Below are positions 7,624-15,838 of a stretch of DNA of 16,997 nucleotides, piece after piece; position 1 is the stretch's first letter, and every line of letters begins with the position of its first letter. The translations under genes and the position numbers were made by a program. The DNA comes from Bacteroidota bacterium. Its GTDB lineage: Bacteria > Bacteroidota > Ignavibacteria > Ignavibacteriales > Ignavibacteriaceae. The notes below the pieces were generated by a model. It ran no database searches. It was not told the origin of the DNA and was given only the letters and a program-made list of their open reading frames with translations. The stretch lies in NCBI GenBank assembly GCA_022567875.1, contig JADFGB010000004.1:1-16997 (forward strand), written 5' to 3'.

Positions 7624-8937
7624 TTGAAGCACGAAATAAAAGATCCATCAGGAAAATTAGGCGTTTTAATTGTAGGGCTAAACGGAGCAGTTTCAACGAC
7701 TTTTTTAGCAGGCACACTTGCTATAAATAAAAATATTGCCAAACCATTCGGTTCACTGACTCAAATGGCAACCATCCGAATTGGAAAGAGAAATGAAAAC
7801 AAATTCCCGTTAATTAAAGACTTTGTTCCACTGGTAGACACAAATGATTTAGTATTCGGTGGATGGGATGTTAGAGACGAAAATTGTTTTGAATCTGCAA
7901 TGGAAGCAAAAGTTTTAAATGAAAAAGACTTGCTTCCTGTAAAAGAACAATTAAGCAACATTCGACCGATGCCTGCGGTTTTCGAACAAAAATTTGTTGT
8001 TAATTTAAAATCTTCTTTCACAAAAACCGGTAATACTAACTTTGATTTAATGGAACAAATAAGAACTGATATACGCAAATTCAAAGAAGAAAATAAAGTT
8101 GACAGAGTTGTTATTATTTGGTGTGCAAGCACGGAAATTTATCTGCCGATTGAAGATGAACTTGTCAATTTAGAAATGTTTGAAAATGCAATGAAAGAAA
8201 ATGCAGAAAATATTGCACCGAGTATGCTCTATTCTTATGCTGCAATAGCCGAAGGTGTTCCTTACATTAACGGCGCACCTAATCTTTCGATTGATACTCC
8301 TGCATTAATGGAATTTGCAGAAAAACAAAACGTACCTCTTGCAGGTAAAGATTTTAAAACCGGACAGACATTAATAAAAACCGTAATATCGCCGATGCTA
8401 AAAGCAAGAATGCTGGGACTCAACGGCTGGTTTTCAACTAACATTTTGGGCAACAGGGACGGTGAAGTATTGGACGATCCCGATTCATTCAAAACAAAAG
8501 AAGTAAGTAAACTTTCCGTGTTGGATTCAATCCTTCAGCCTGAACTTTATCCCGACCTTTATAAAGACCATTATCACAAAGTAAGAATTAATTATTATCC
8601 TCCCCGCGGAGATAATAAAGAAGGCTGGGACAATATCGATCTTTTCGGCTGGCTCGGTTACAAGATGCAATTAAAAATAAATTTCTTATGCAAAGATTCC
8701 ATTCTTGCCGCACCTATTGTGCTTGACCTTATTTTGTTTATGGACCTTGCACAGCGCTGTAATATGAAAGGAGTACAGGGATGGTTATCATTCTATTTTA
8801 AGAGTCCGATGCACGATGAAAATGTCGTGCCTGAGCACGACCTATTTATCCAACTGATGAAACTAAAAAACACACTACGCAGGCTGGTCGGAGTTGAAGC
8901 TGTAACTCATACGGATGTAAACCAAACACACGATTAA
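7624..8937 (+). CDS. ino1: Inositol-3-phosphate synthase (myo-inositol-1-phosphate synthase)
   Basis: A 437-residue enzyme that converts D-glucose 6-phosphate to 1D-myo-inositol 3-phosphate with bound NAD, the first step in inositol synthesis. The N-terminal NAD-binding loop reads VLIVGLNGAVSTT (14-26). WDVRDENCF (81-89), GKDFKTGQTL (241-250) and LNGWFSTNILGNRDG (266-280) are the conserved active-site blocks, including the lysine-rich phosphate-binding strand, and the length is normal. The start is a TTG at 7624, 7 bases after AAAGG (7612-7616); no upstream in-frame ATG is available before a stop. It is the last gene of the operon and is followed by a strong terminator. Its presence fixes the theme of the cluster as inositol phosphate chemistry. 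Confidence 0.93.
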   Translation: MKHEIKDPSGKLGVLIVGLNGAVSTTFLAGTLAINKNIAKPFGSLTQMATIRIGKRNENKFPLIKDFVPLVDTNDLVFGGWDVRDENCFESAMEAKVLNEKDLLPVKEQLSNIRPMPAVFEQKFVVNLKSSFTKTGNTNFDLMEQIRTDIRKFKEENKVDRVVIIWCASTEIYLPIEDELVNLEMFENAMKENAENIAPSMLYSYAAIAEGVPYINGAPNLSIDTPALMEFAEKQNVPLAGKDFKTGQTLIKTVISPMLKARMLGLNGWFSTNILGNRDGEVLDDPDSFKTKEVSKLSVLDSILQPELYPDLYKDHYHKVRINYYPPRGDNKEGWDNIDLFGWLGYKMQLKINFLCKDSILAAPIVLDLILFMDLAQRCNMKGVQGWLSFYFKSPMHDENVVPEHDLFIQLMKLKNTLRRLVGVEAVTHTDVNQTHD

Positions 8938-8966
8938 AATTTGAAATCTTATAAAATGTTATATTC

Positions 8967-9003
8967 AAACCTCAGAGGACTTCAAGACCTCTGAGGTTTT
9001 TTT
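8967..9003 (+). terminator. Rho-independent terminator of the inositol-lipid operon
   Basis: A perfect 12-bp stem (8967-8978 with 8988-8999) around a 9-base loop, ending in a run of seven T (8997-9003). It sits 29 bases after the stop of the inositol-phosphate synthase gene. The remaining intergenic stretch, 9004-9154, contains no gene that I can see. Confidence 0.9.
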
Positions 9004-9102
9004 CGTCTCTCGTTTCACGTAATTGCCCTTTGCCCTCTTATCCGGACCCAAAGTACGGCTTTCGTCTTACCTCTCGCGTCTGACGTTACCAGCCCCAAAC
9101 AA

Positions 9103-9133
9103 TTGATATTATAAAACTCTCTATCTATTTTAC
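9103..9133 (+). promoter_or_regulatory. Weak candidate promoter for xdhAB
   Basis: TTG at 9103-9105 and TATTTTAC at 9126-9133 are spaced by 20 bases. This approximates the TTG-N19-TAnnTTTG Bacteroidota promoter but misses two -7 positions. It lies 22 bases upstream of the xdhA start, just after the terminator of the previous operon, where a promoter is expected. Confidence 0.2.
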
Positions 9134-9154
9134 AAATCACAACATTAGCGAATT

Positions 9155-10591
9155 ATGACGCAAAGATTAAATTTCATATTAAACAACCAAGAAGTTGATA
9201 CCTCTCAGCATCCGGGAATGAGTCTGCTCGATTATTTAAGGCAAGAAGCTCATCTTACCGGAACAAAAGAAGGCTGCAAAGAAGGTGATTGCGGAGCGTG
9301 TACTGTATTAATTGGTGAATTAATTAAAGACCAAATACAATATAAATCCGTTAACTCTTGTCTTTTACCTATCGGTGATGTTGATCAAAAACATATTGTT
9401 ACAATAGAGGGGCTGAACAGAGAAGAGCTAAGTCCAATCCAAACCGAAATGGTAAATGAAGGCGGAACACAATGCGGATTCTGTACACCCGGTTTTGTTG
9501 TTTCCCTTTCCGGTTACTATTTGATAAACGATGATTATAATACTGAGGATGCAATTGATTCAATGAACGGAAATATTTGCAGATGTACGGGATATGCGGG
9601 AATAAAACGTACAGCACATAAAATAACTAAAAAACTGAACGTTGCTCTTAATAATAATCACTCAAAAATTGAACTGGTTGTGGGTGAAAAAATTCTTCCT
9701 GAATATTTTTTAGATGTAAAAGAAAGGTTAAACTCTTTGATTAATAAAAAAGGATCCAAAGTAGCAGACGATAATTCTAACTCCTCATATCTCTACACTA
9801 TTTCAGGCGGCACAGACTTAATGGTTCAAAGCTGGGAAGATATTTTAAAATCGGATATAACTCTTATCTCAGATAAAAATATAATCAGCGGTATTAAAGA
9901 AGAAAACGGTAAAATTATAATCGGCGGTGCAACTACGGCTTCCGCAATAGAAGACTCCCCTATTATGGCTAAATATTTTCCCGATATAAAAGAATATTTC
10001 AGTCTCTTTGGTTCGTTACCGATTAAAAACACGGCAACTGTCGCAGGCAACATTGTTAATGCTTCCCCCATTGCCGATATGACAAACATTTTTCTTGCTT
10101 TAAATTCCACTTTAACTTTAAGTAATGGTAGTTCAAAAAGAAAAATATTGCTCAAAGATTTCTACAAGGGGTATAAAACATTAGACAAAAAAGAAAATGA
10201 ATTATTAACATTCGTGAGTTTTAATATCCCAAAAGAAAATTCTTTTTTTAATTTTGAAAAAGTATCAAAGAGAAAATATCTTGACATAGCAAGTGTGAAT
10301 TCATCTATTTTAATCGATGTTGAAAAAGATTTAATTAACGAAATTAATATTTCAGCAGGCGGTGTATCTCCAATTCCGCTATATCTAAAAAAGACTTGTG
10401 AATTTTTAACATCAAATAAAATAAATAGTAAAACCTTAGGGGAAGCATCCGAAATTTTACAGGATGAAATCTCTCCCATTAGCGATGCAAGAGGTACTGC
10501 CGAATATAAAAGCCTGCTTCTCCGTCAGTTGTTTTACGCTCATTTCATTAAACTATTTCCTGAACTAATTATTATTGAGGAATTGTTGTGA
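9155..10591 (+). CDS. xdhA: Xanthine dehydrogenase-type small subunit (2Fe-2S and FAD domains)
   Basis: A 478-residue electron-transfer subunit of a molybdenum hydroxylase. The plant-type ferredoxin domain has C41, C46, C49 and C69 (GCKEGDCGACT). The helical second cluster has C107, C110, C142 and C144 (TQCGFCTPGF, NICRCTGYAG). The FAD-binding domain follows at about residues 205-470 with YTISGGTDLMVQ and NTATVAGNIVNASPIADM, and then the CO-dehydrogenase-flavoprotein C-terminal fold. This fused Fe-S/FAD arrangement matches the bacterial XdhA subunit rather than the three-subunit CO dehydrogenase layout. Electrons from the Mo site pass through the clusters to FAD and NAD. The next gene starts inside its stop codon. 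Confidence 0.9.
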   Translation: MTQRLNFILNNQEVDTSQHPGMSLLDYLRQEAHLTGTKEGCKEGDCGACTVLIGELIKDQIQYKSVNSCLLPIGDVDQKHIVTIEGLNREELSPIQTEMVNEGGTQCGFCTPGFVVSLSGYYLINDDYNTEDAIDSMNGNICRCTGYAGIKRTAHKITKKLNVALNNNHSKIELVVGEKILPEYFLDVKERLNSLINKKGSKVADDNSNSSYLYTISGGTDLMVQSWEDILKSDITLISDKNIISGIKEENGKIIIGGATTASAIEDSPIMAKYFPDIKEYFSLFGSLPIKNTATVAGNIVNASPIADMTNIFLALNSTLTLSNGSSKRKILLKDFYKGYKTLDKKENELLTFVSFNIPKENSFFNFEKVSKRKYLDIASVNSSILIDVEKDLINEINISAGGVSPIPLYLKKTCEFLTSNKINSKTLGEASEILQDEISPISDARGTAEYKSLLLRQLFYAHFIKLFPELIIIEELL

Positions 10592-12867
10592 AAAATTACG
10601 ACAGCATAGAACACGTCCGCGGCGAATCCCTTTTTGTAGACGATCAATTAACACCAATAGGAACTTTGTTTGGTTACGTTGCTTGTTCTCCCATTGCTCA
10701 CGGAAGAATTAAAAATATCGATATGACAAAAGCCTTGAACATAAAGGGTGTGAAGACAATCCTTACAGCAAAGGATATTCCGGGTGAAAACCAAATAGGC
10801 GGAATAATAAAAGACGAAGAACTGCTCGCTGACAAAGAAGTACATTTTGTTGGTCAGCCGATTGCATTTGTTGTTGCAGATAATCAATTAATCGCACACG
10901 AAGCTGCTGACTTAATTGAATATGAATTTGAAAAACTGCCGGTAATTACAGATCCCCGAAAAGCTGCGGAAGCCGGTGAATTAATTCAGCCGCCGAGAAC
11001 ATTTAAACTGGGAAATACAGACGAAGCTTTTGCAAAATGCGATTTTGTTTTTGAAGGCAAGGTTGAATCGGGCGGACAGGAACATCTTTATTTAGAAACT
11101 CAAGGTGCTTTTGCTTATCCTGTGGAAGGCGGAGGAATAAAAATATTTTCTTCAACTCAAGGACCTACTGCTGTGCAGCGAGTTACAGCAAGAATTTTAG
11201 GAATTCCAATGCACAAGGTTGAAGTAGATGTACTTCGTATTGGCGGTGGCTTTGGAGGAAAAGAAGACCAGGCTTCTCCTTGGGCAGCACTCGCGGCTTT
11301 GGGTGCAAAAATATTAAACAAACCCGTTAAACTAATACTCCCCCGCCAACAAGATATGAAGATAACCGGAAAACGCCATCCGTACTCTTCGGATTTTAAA
11401 ATCGGTTTGAATAAAGAGGGAAAAATTCTTGCTTATGAAGCAGCCTTTTATCAAAATGCAGGCGCTGCGGCAGACTTATCAACTGCGGTTTTGGAAAGAA
11501 CACTTTTCCATTGCACAAATAGTTACTTTATTCCGAATGTAAAAGCAACTGCTTACTGCTGCAGAACAAACCTTCCACCCAATACTGCTTTTCGAGGTTT
11601 CGGCGGACCACAGGGAATGTTTGTAATAGAATCTGCAATTGCAAAAGCTGCGGAAAAAATGGGAATGAGTACGGTAGAAATTCAAAAGAAAAACTTACTG
11701 GACGAAGGAGATGAATTCCCTTACGGACAAAGAACCGAACACTGCAGAATAAGAAGATGCTTTAAAGAAGCTGAAGAGAAGTATAATTTTTTCGAAATTA
11801 AAAAAAGAGTTGATGATTTTAATTCAAGTAACAAATTGTTCAAGAAAGGCTTTGCTGTAATGCCTGTTACTTTTGGTATTTCATTTACGAGCACATTTAT
11901 GAATCAGGCAAGTGCGCTTGTCCATATTTATACAGACGGAAGTATTTCCGTAAGTACTGCTGCGGTTGAAATGGGACAGGGAGTTAACGAAAAGATTCGT
12001 GCTGTTGCACAAAAAGTTTTTTCCGTAAACTCTGAAAGAATAAAAATAGAAACTACAAATACTACACGTGTTGCAAATACTTCACCCACGGCAGCAAGCA
12101 AAGCGGCAGATCTAAACGGATATGCAACTCAAAAAGCATGCGAAATTCTTTTGGAAAGATTAAAAAAAGTCGCAGCAAAAGAACTCAATATAGAACAACA
12201 CAATAACATATCAATTCAACAAGAAATAATATTTAATAAAGATGAAAAAACAGATCTAACTTTTGATAAGCTTATTCAAATTGCTTATTTCAATCGTGTT
12301 TCACTTTCGGCACAGGCACACCATTCTACACCGCACATCCACTTTGATAAAACAAAAGAAAAGGGGAAGCCATTTGCATATCATTCTTTCGGCGTTGGGA
12401 TTGTTGAAGCAACGGTAGATTGTATTAGAGGAACTTACCAAATTGATTCGGTTAAAGTTGTTCACGATTTTGGAAAAAGTCTTCATCCCGTTGTTGATAA
12501 AGGTCAGGCAGAGGGTGGAATTGTTCAGGGAATAGGATGGATGACAATGGAAGAAGTGCTTTACAATGAAGAGGGACAATTACTTACAAACGCACTATCT
12601 ACTTATAAAATACCGGATATACATTTTTCACCGGATGATATACAAATTCATTTTTTGGAAGATGCCCCTAATCCTTATGGACCGTTTCAATCAAAAGCCA
12701 TTGGCGAACCTCCGCTTATGTATGGAATAGGAGCTTACTTTGCAATTAGAAATGCAATGAAAATTTTCAAGCCGGAAAGCGACATAGAATTTAAAGCACC
12801 GATGACACCTGAAAGAGTTCTTTTGTCGCTTTATAAAAAAACTTTTGTTTTAAAACCTACCAATTAG
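10588..12867 (+). CDS. xdhB: Xanthine dehydrogenase-type large subunit (molybdopterin-binding)
   Basis: A 759-residue Mo-cofactor subunit that pairs with the preceding protein and hydroxylates purines or related N-heterocycles. Seen are GGGFGGKEDQ (carrying the Glu equivalent of a xanthine-contacting residue), NTAFRGFGGPQG (carrying the substrate Arg), VEMGQGVNEK and the C-terminal IGEPPLMYG with the catalytic base E707. Conservation of both the Glu and Arg purine-binding residues supports a purine substrate over CO or aldehyde. The start is GTG at 10588, overlapping the xdhA stop, with GAGG at 10577-10580. No xdhC (Mo-cofactor sulfuration and insertion) or purine permease is in the window. 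The methyltransferase gene follows after only 14 bases. Confidence 0.9.
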   Translation: MKNYDSIEHVRGESLFVDDQLTPIGTLFGYVACSPIAHGRIKNIDMTKALNIKGVKTILTAKDIPGENQIGGIIKDEELLADKEVHFVGQPIAFVVADNQLIAHEAADLIEYEFEKLPVITDPRKAAEAGELIQPPRTFKLGNTDEAFAKCDFVFEGKVESGGQEHLYLETQGAFAYPVEGGGIKIFSSTQGPTAVQRVTARILGIPMHKVEVDVLRIGGGFGGKEDQASPWAALAALGAKILNKPVKLILPRQQDMKITGKRHPYSSDFKIGLNKEGKILAYEAAFYQNAGAAADLSTAVLERTLFHCTNSYFIPNVKATAYCCRTNLPPNTAFRGFGGPQGMFVIESAIAKAAEKMGMSTVEIQKKNLLDEGDEFPYGQRTEHCRIRRCFKEAEEKYNFFEIKKRVDDFNSSNKLFKKGFAVMPVTFGISFTSTFMNQASALVHIYTDGSISVSTAAVEMGQGVNEKIRAVAQKVFSVNSERIKIETTNTTRVANTSPTAASKAADLNGYATQKACEILLERLKKVAAKELNIEQHNNISIQQEIIFNKDEKTDLTFDKLIQIAYFNRVSLSAQAHHSTPHIHFDKTKEKGKPFAYHSFGVGIVEATVDCIRGTYQIDSVKVVHDFGKSLHPVVDKGQAEGGIVQGIGWMTMEEVLYNEEGQLLTNALSTYKIPDIHFSPDDIQIHFLEDAPNPYGPFQSKAIGEPPLMYGIGAYFAIRNAMKIFKPESDIEFKAPMTPERVLLSLYKKTFVLKPTN

Positions 12868-12881
12868 TTATTTTTACATTT

Positions 12882-13904
12882 ATGAAATTATTAATAAAAA
12901 AACTGAGCAAACTACAAAAAATTGATAGTTTGGATTTAATCAAAAATGAAATTGAATCACTGAAATCAAAAGCACTGAAATCAATAGGTAATTCTACTGA
13001 TATTTTTATTACAAAAGAAAAACTGCTCTCCGATTTTGATCAAATACTTTCAACAAAAACTACAGCAAGAACCAAGTATTATATAAGCCGTTTGGAGAAA
13101 AGTCTTACTAAAATAAAAACAAACAAGATAAACGAAATAAATTTAAACAGATGGAAAGAATATGATGATATAATAACAGATAGTCTTTGGATAATTGGTA
13201 AACGTGATAAAACCGGTGCGCACAATGGTGCTTATTGGGGAAATTTCGTGCCTCAAATTCCCAATCAATTATTAAGAAGATTTACAAAAAAGAACGACTG
13301 GATTCTGGATACATTCCTCGGCAGCGGTACAACATTAATAGAATGTAAAAGATTGGGTAGAAACGGTATCGGTGTTGAATTGCTGTCAAATGTAGTTAAA
13401 CTGGCAAAAGAAAATATCGACAGAGAAGATAATCCTTACAAAGTAAAAACGGAAATAATTAAAGGCGATAGCACAAAAATAGATTTTAAAAATGAGTTAA
13501 ATAAAGCCGGTGTTAAAAATGTTCAGTTCATAATAATGCACCCACCGTATTGGGATATAATTAAATTCAGCAAAAACAAAAATGACCTTTCCAATTCAAA
13601 AACAATGGAGGGTTTTCTTAAAAGTTTCGGTAAAATAATTGATAACACTTATTCTCTTTTACAGAATGGTAGATATTTAGCAATTGTTATCGGAGATAAA
13701 TATTCATCCGGTGAATGGATACCTTTGGGTTTTTACACAATGCAGGAAGTGATGAAGCGGGGCTATAAATTAAAATCTACTATCGTTAAAAATTTTGACG
13801 AGACAAAAGGAAAGATGAAACAAAAAGAATTGTGGAGATACCGTGCATTAGCAGGCGGCTTTTACATTTTTAAACATGAGTACATTTTTATATTTCAAAA
13901 GTAG
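12882..13904 (+). CDS. DNA methyltransferase (N6-adenine or N4-cytosine type), atypical HPPY motif
   Basis: A 340-residue S-adenosylmethionine-dependent DNA amino-methyltransferase. Motif X-like sequence (HNGAYWGNFVPQIPNQLLRR, about 114-133) precedes motif I (DTFLGSGTTLIE, 143-154), an acidic strand end (GIGVEL, 162-167) and motif IV, read here as IIMHPPYWDI with H220 where D, N or S is usual. About 115 residues follow as the probable target-recognition region, giving a gamma-like order X-I-IV-TRD. The first 90 residues are helical and lysine-rich and match nothing I recognise. It probably protects DNA from the nuclease encoded 52 bases downstream. Translation starts at the first ATG, 14 bases after xdhB, with no Shine-Dalgarno; the link to xdhAB is probably positional only. 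Confidence 0.8.
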   Translation: MKLLIKKLSKLQKIDSLDLIKNEIESLKSKALKSIGNSTDIFITKEKLLSDFDQILSTKTTARTKYYISRLEKSLTKIKTNKINEINLNRWKEYDDIITDSLWIIGKRDKTGAHNGAYWGNFVPQIPNQLLRRFTKKNDWILDTFLGSGTTLIECKRLGRNGIGVELLSNVVKLAKENIDREDNPYKVKTEIIKGDSTKIDFKNELNKAGVKNVQFIIMHPPYWDIIKFSKNKNDLSNSKTMEGFLKSFGKIIDNTYSLLQNGRYLAIVIGDKYSSGEWIPLGFYTMQEVMKRGYKLKSTIVKNFDETKGKMKQKELWRYRALAGGFYIFKHEYIFIFQK

Positions 13905-13905
13905 A

Positions 13906-13942
13906 GACGTTATATCTTCCTTCGGCAGACAAGTATAACGTC
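13906..13942 (+). promoter_or_regulatory. Stem-loop between methyltransferase and nuclease genes
   Basis: GACGTTATA (13906-13914) and TATAACGTC (13934-13942) are perfect inverted repeats; CTT and AAG extend the stem to 12 bp with one bulged T, around a 12-base loop containing CCTTCGG. It starts one base after the methyltransferase stop and ends 14 bases before the nuclease ATG. There is no T tract, so it is not a classic terminator. It may stabilise the mRNA, weaken nuclease translation or serve as an operator. Confidence 0.6.
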
Positions 13943-13956
13943 AGTACAACAAATAA

Positions 13957-14598
13957 ATGGATATTTCACTTACACAAATAGAAACAGAATTAAAAAAAAG
14001 ATTACCATATCCATACAAATGGGGAAGAAAACAAAACAATAATTTTGATAAGCAAACAAACTTTATTTATTCAACTCAATTATTTGATTCTCTATTAACC
14101 GAAATTAAAAAACGGTTTGGCGATAGACAGAATTATGATGACTTATTTAATTACACAATAAACCGTTGGTATAATTTTTGGTCTGCCGTTGCAATGGAAC
14201 AAATTTTTTGTTCTTTCCCTAATGTCAAACCGGCAATGAACAGCAGGGACAGACTAATTGATTTTTCCATTGATGGTACTTCATTCGACCACAAAACTTC
14301 TGTCTTCCCAAAGAATTATAATTTACCAATTAATGAAGCGATAAAAAAAACACCAGAGCTGATAAAATGGTTTTATAAAAATCAATCACAGCAGCAAAGA
14401 AAACATTTGAAGAATAGATTATTTATTGTTCTTTATTCCCGCGACAGCGAACATTGGAAATTAAAAGCAGAAATATCCTGGCTAAAAAAAATAATAGAAC
14501 ATTATATGATTGGATTTAACCCACACTTCCTGATGAAATTTTCATTCGAAAAAAATAAAGAAATAATTTCTGATATAATTTGGGCAGTTAGGAAATGA
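13957..14598 (+). CDS. Putative type II restriction endonuclease, PD-(D/E)xK-like
   Basis: A 213-residue protein that I do not recognise as a named family. The segment RLIDFSIDGTSFDHKTS has D102, D106 and the pair D111-x-K113, resembling the PD-(D/E)xK nuclease core. An upstream helix carries E81 (AMEQIF), the usual fourth acidic position, and a strand follows at LFIVLYS (about 153-159). A short KWGRKQNNNFD motif near residues 21-31 is probably a family-specific feature. Position directly after a DNA methyltransferase, same strand, strongly suggests the cutting partner of a restriction-modification pair. It could instead be a nicking or structure-specific nuclease. No Shine-Dalgarno precedes the ATG. 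Confidence 0.6.
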   Translation: MDISLTQIETELKKRLPYPYKWGRKQNNNFDKQTNFIYSTQLFDSLLTEIKKRFGDRQNYDDLFNYTINRWYNFWSAVAMEQIFCSFPNVKPAMNSRDRLIDFSIDGTSFDHKTSVFPKNYNLPINEAIKKTPELIKWFYKNQSQQQRKHLKNRLFIVLYSRDSEHWKLKAEISWLKKIIEHYMIGFNPHFLMKFSFEKNKEIISDIIWAVRK

Positions 14599-14609
14599 GC
14601 TATAAGAAG

Positions 14610-14685
14610 ACCTCCGAAGTTTTCTTTATTAAAGCAGTAAATAAATTATAGAGTAAACAAATTTCTACCAGGTAACTTTGGAGGT
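14610..14685. repeat. Imperfect inverted repeat in the convergent intergenic region
   Basis: ACCTCCGAAGTT (14610-14621) and AACTTTGGAGGT (14674-14685) are reverse complements with one mismatch, separated by 52 AT-rich bases. They lie between the ends of two convergent genes (nuclease on plus, hydrolase on minus). The arm sequence resembles the CCTC...GAGG arms of the terminator at 8967, so a loose bidirectional terminator is one reading and a tiny mobile-element remnant another. Nothing else was found in 14599-14738. Confidence 0.5.
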
Positions 14686-14738
14686 TCTAAAAGATTGAAA
14701 TGTATGCCTTTTGTATTTTAAAAAATTATTCCCTATCA

Positions 14739-15671
14739 TTACTTTAATTTGTTTAACCATTTTTTTATAATTTTAAATCCTTTGTAACGCGAATCATCGT
14801 TTAATAGTGAATGTGTCCCGCCTTCAATACGAAAGTAAGATTTTTTTTTAGCCGGAATTAGTTTATATATTTCTTTCATATCTTCATCGGTTGATAAAAA
14901 ATCTTCACTTCCATTTATAAATAAAACTGACTTGTTATAATTTTTAGAAAATTCTTCAATATGATCTTTAAGGTATTTAGTCTGAAGCAGAAAACTTATG
15001 CTAATTTCTTTTTGGGCATATATATCAGTAGAATCAACTCTATTAACAAATAATGAATCCTTTGATATATCTTCAGATTCTTGATCAATAAAAATTCTTT
15101 TGTTCGGATTAACAACATACCAGAAAAATAATTCAAACAACTTAAAAAAATTAGTATTGCCTGCACCAAAAGTTGTAGTAAGGCTTGTCAATATAGAGGA
15201 ATCATATTTAGAGTTTTTATATTCTGAACCATACCAAAGAATTAATGAAGAACCGAGACTTTCACCCAACAATACAATTTTACGAGGGCTGTAATTATGA
15301 TGAAGTAATTCTATTATTTGGTCTAACTCGTCTAAGTATGTACCAAAATTATCAATCCTTCCTCTATCACCTGTTGATCTACCAAAACCTTTCAAATCAT
15401 ACGCAAAAGTTGAAATGCTGTCCTCATTTAAAAATTTATTAAGATAATCGAAACTCTTGGTATGAGCGCCCATACCGTGGATGCAGACAACAATTGGTTT
15501 TGAATTTTGAAATATCTTTTGATTTAAATATAAGCGAGTATTATCGGCAAATATAATTGAGCTGTCGGAAATACTAATAATTTTATTTGATGTATCTTTA
15601 AGTTTTAGTGAATTAAGAAACAGACCGCAACCGGTTAGAGTGATAGAAAATACAATAATAATAAGGCGCAT
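14739..15671 (-). CDS. Alpha/beta hydrolase lipoprotein (monoacylglycerol lipase-like)
   Basis: A 310-residue secreted hydrolase. The N-terminus is a short signal peptide ending in a lipobox (LTGC, C15), so it should be a membrane-anchored lipoprotein. The catalytic triad of the serine hydrolase fold is visible: nucleophile S138 in LLGESLGSS, acid D257 in INGSEDFLS and base H287 in EGGTHSLLN. The oxyanion-hole strand is CIHGMGAHTKSF (H65, G66), and the YDLKGFGRSTGDRG block (91-104) is typical of monoacylglycerol lipase or lysophospholipase members. It probably cleaves an ester of a lipid or small acyl substrate in the cell envelope. It stands alone, convergent to the nuclease gene, with a 167-base gap upstream. 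Confidence 0.85.
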   Translation of the reverse strand: MRLIIIVFSITLTGCGLFLNSLKLKDTSNKIISISDSSIIFADNTRLYLNQKIFQNSKPIVVCIHGMGAHTKSFDYLNKFLNEDSISTFAYDLKGFGRSTGDRGRIDNFGTYLDELDQIIELLHHNYSPRKIVLLGESLGSSLILWYGSEYKNSKYDSSILTSLTTTFGAGNTNFFKLFELFFWYVVNPNKRIFIDQESEDISKDSLFVNRVDSTDIYAQKEISISFLLQTKYLKDHIEEFSKNYNKSVLFINGSEDFLSTDEDMKEIYKLIPAKKKSYFRIEGGTHSLLNDDSRYKGFKIIKKWLNKLK

Positions 15672-15737
15672 ATTATCTCTGAAAAATATTATATTTATCC
15701 GAAGGATTCTGTGACCTAAAATATTTAATTAACACTA

Positions 15738-15745
15738 CAAAGTTA
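15738..15745 (-). promoter_or_regulatory. Possible -7 box for the hydrolase gene
   Basis: On the minus strand this reads TAACTTTG, a full match to TAnnTTTG, 66 bases upstream of the hydrolase start. A TTG occurs 23 bases further upstream rather than the usual 19, so the -33 element is poor. It is the best promoter candidate in the 15672-15838 gap. Confidence 0.3.
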
Positions 15746-15838
15746 AACAGCAATGCTAAACGAAAACGCAAACCCAAAAACTGCACAAAGCCCGCACCGT
15801 GTAAGTGGTCGGTTGGAAAAGCTGGTTATACACGTTTG

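Noticed and set aside
7761..8492. Minus-strand open frames within the inositol-phosphate synthase gene
   Set aside because: The plus-strand frame carries all conserved synthase blocks; the opposite frames are by-products of its codon use.
13906..13942. Integron attC site between methylase and nuclease
   Set aside because: The arms run GTTATA...TATAAC, the reverse of the AAC...GTT arrangement of attC sites, and the loop is too short; it is kept as a plain stem-loop.
15100..15442. Two plus-strand open frames opposite the hydrolase gene
   Set aside because: They are antisense shadows of a gene with a complete catalytic triad and lipobox, and show no motif of their own.
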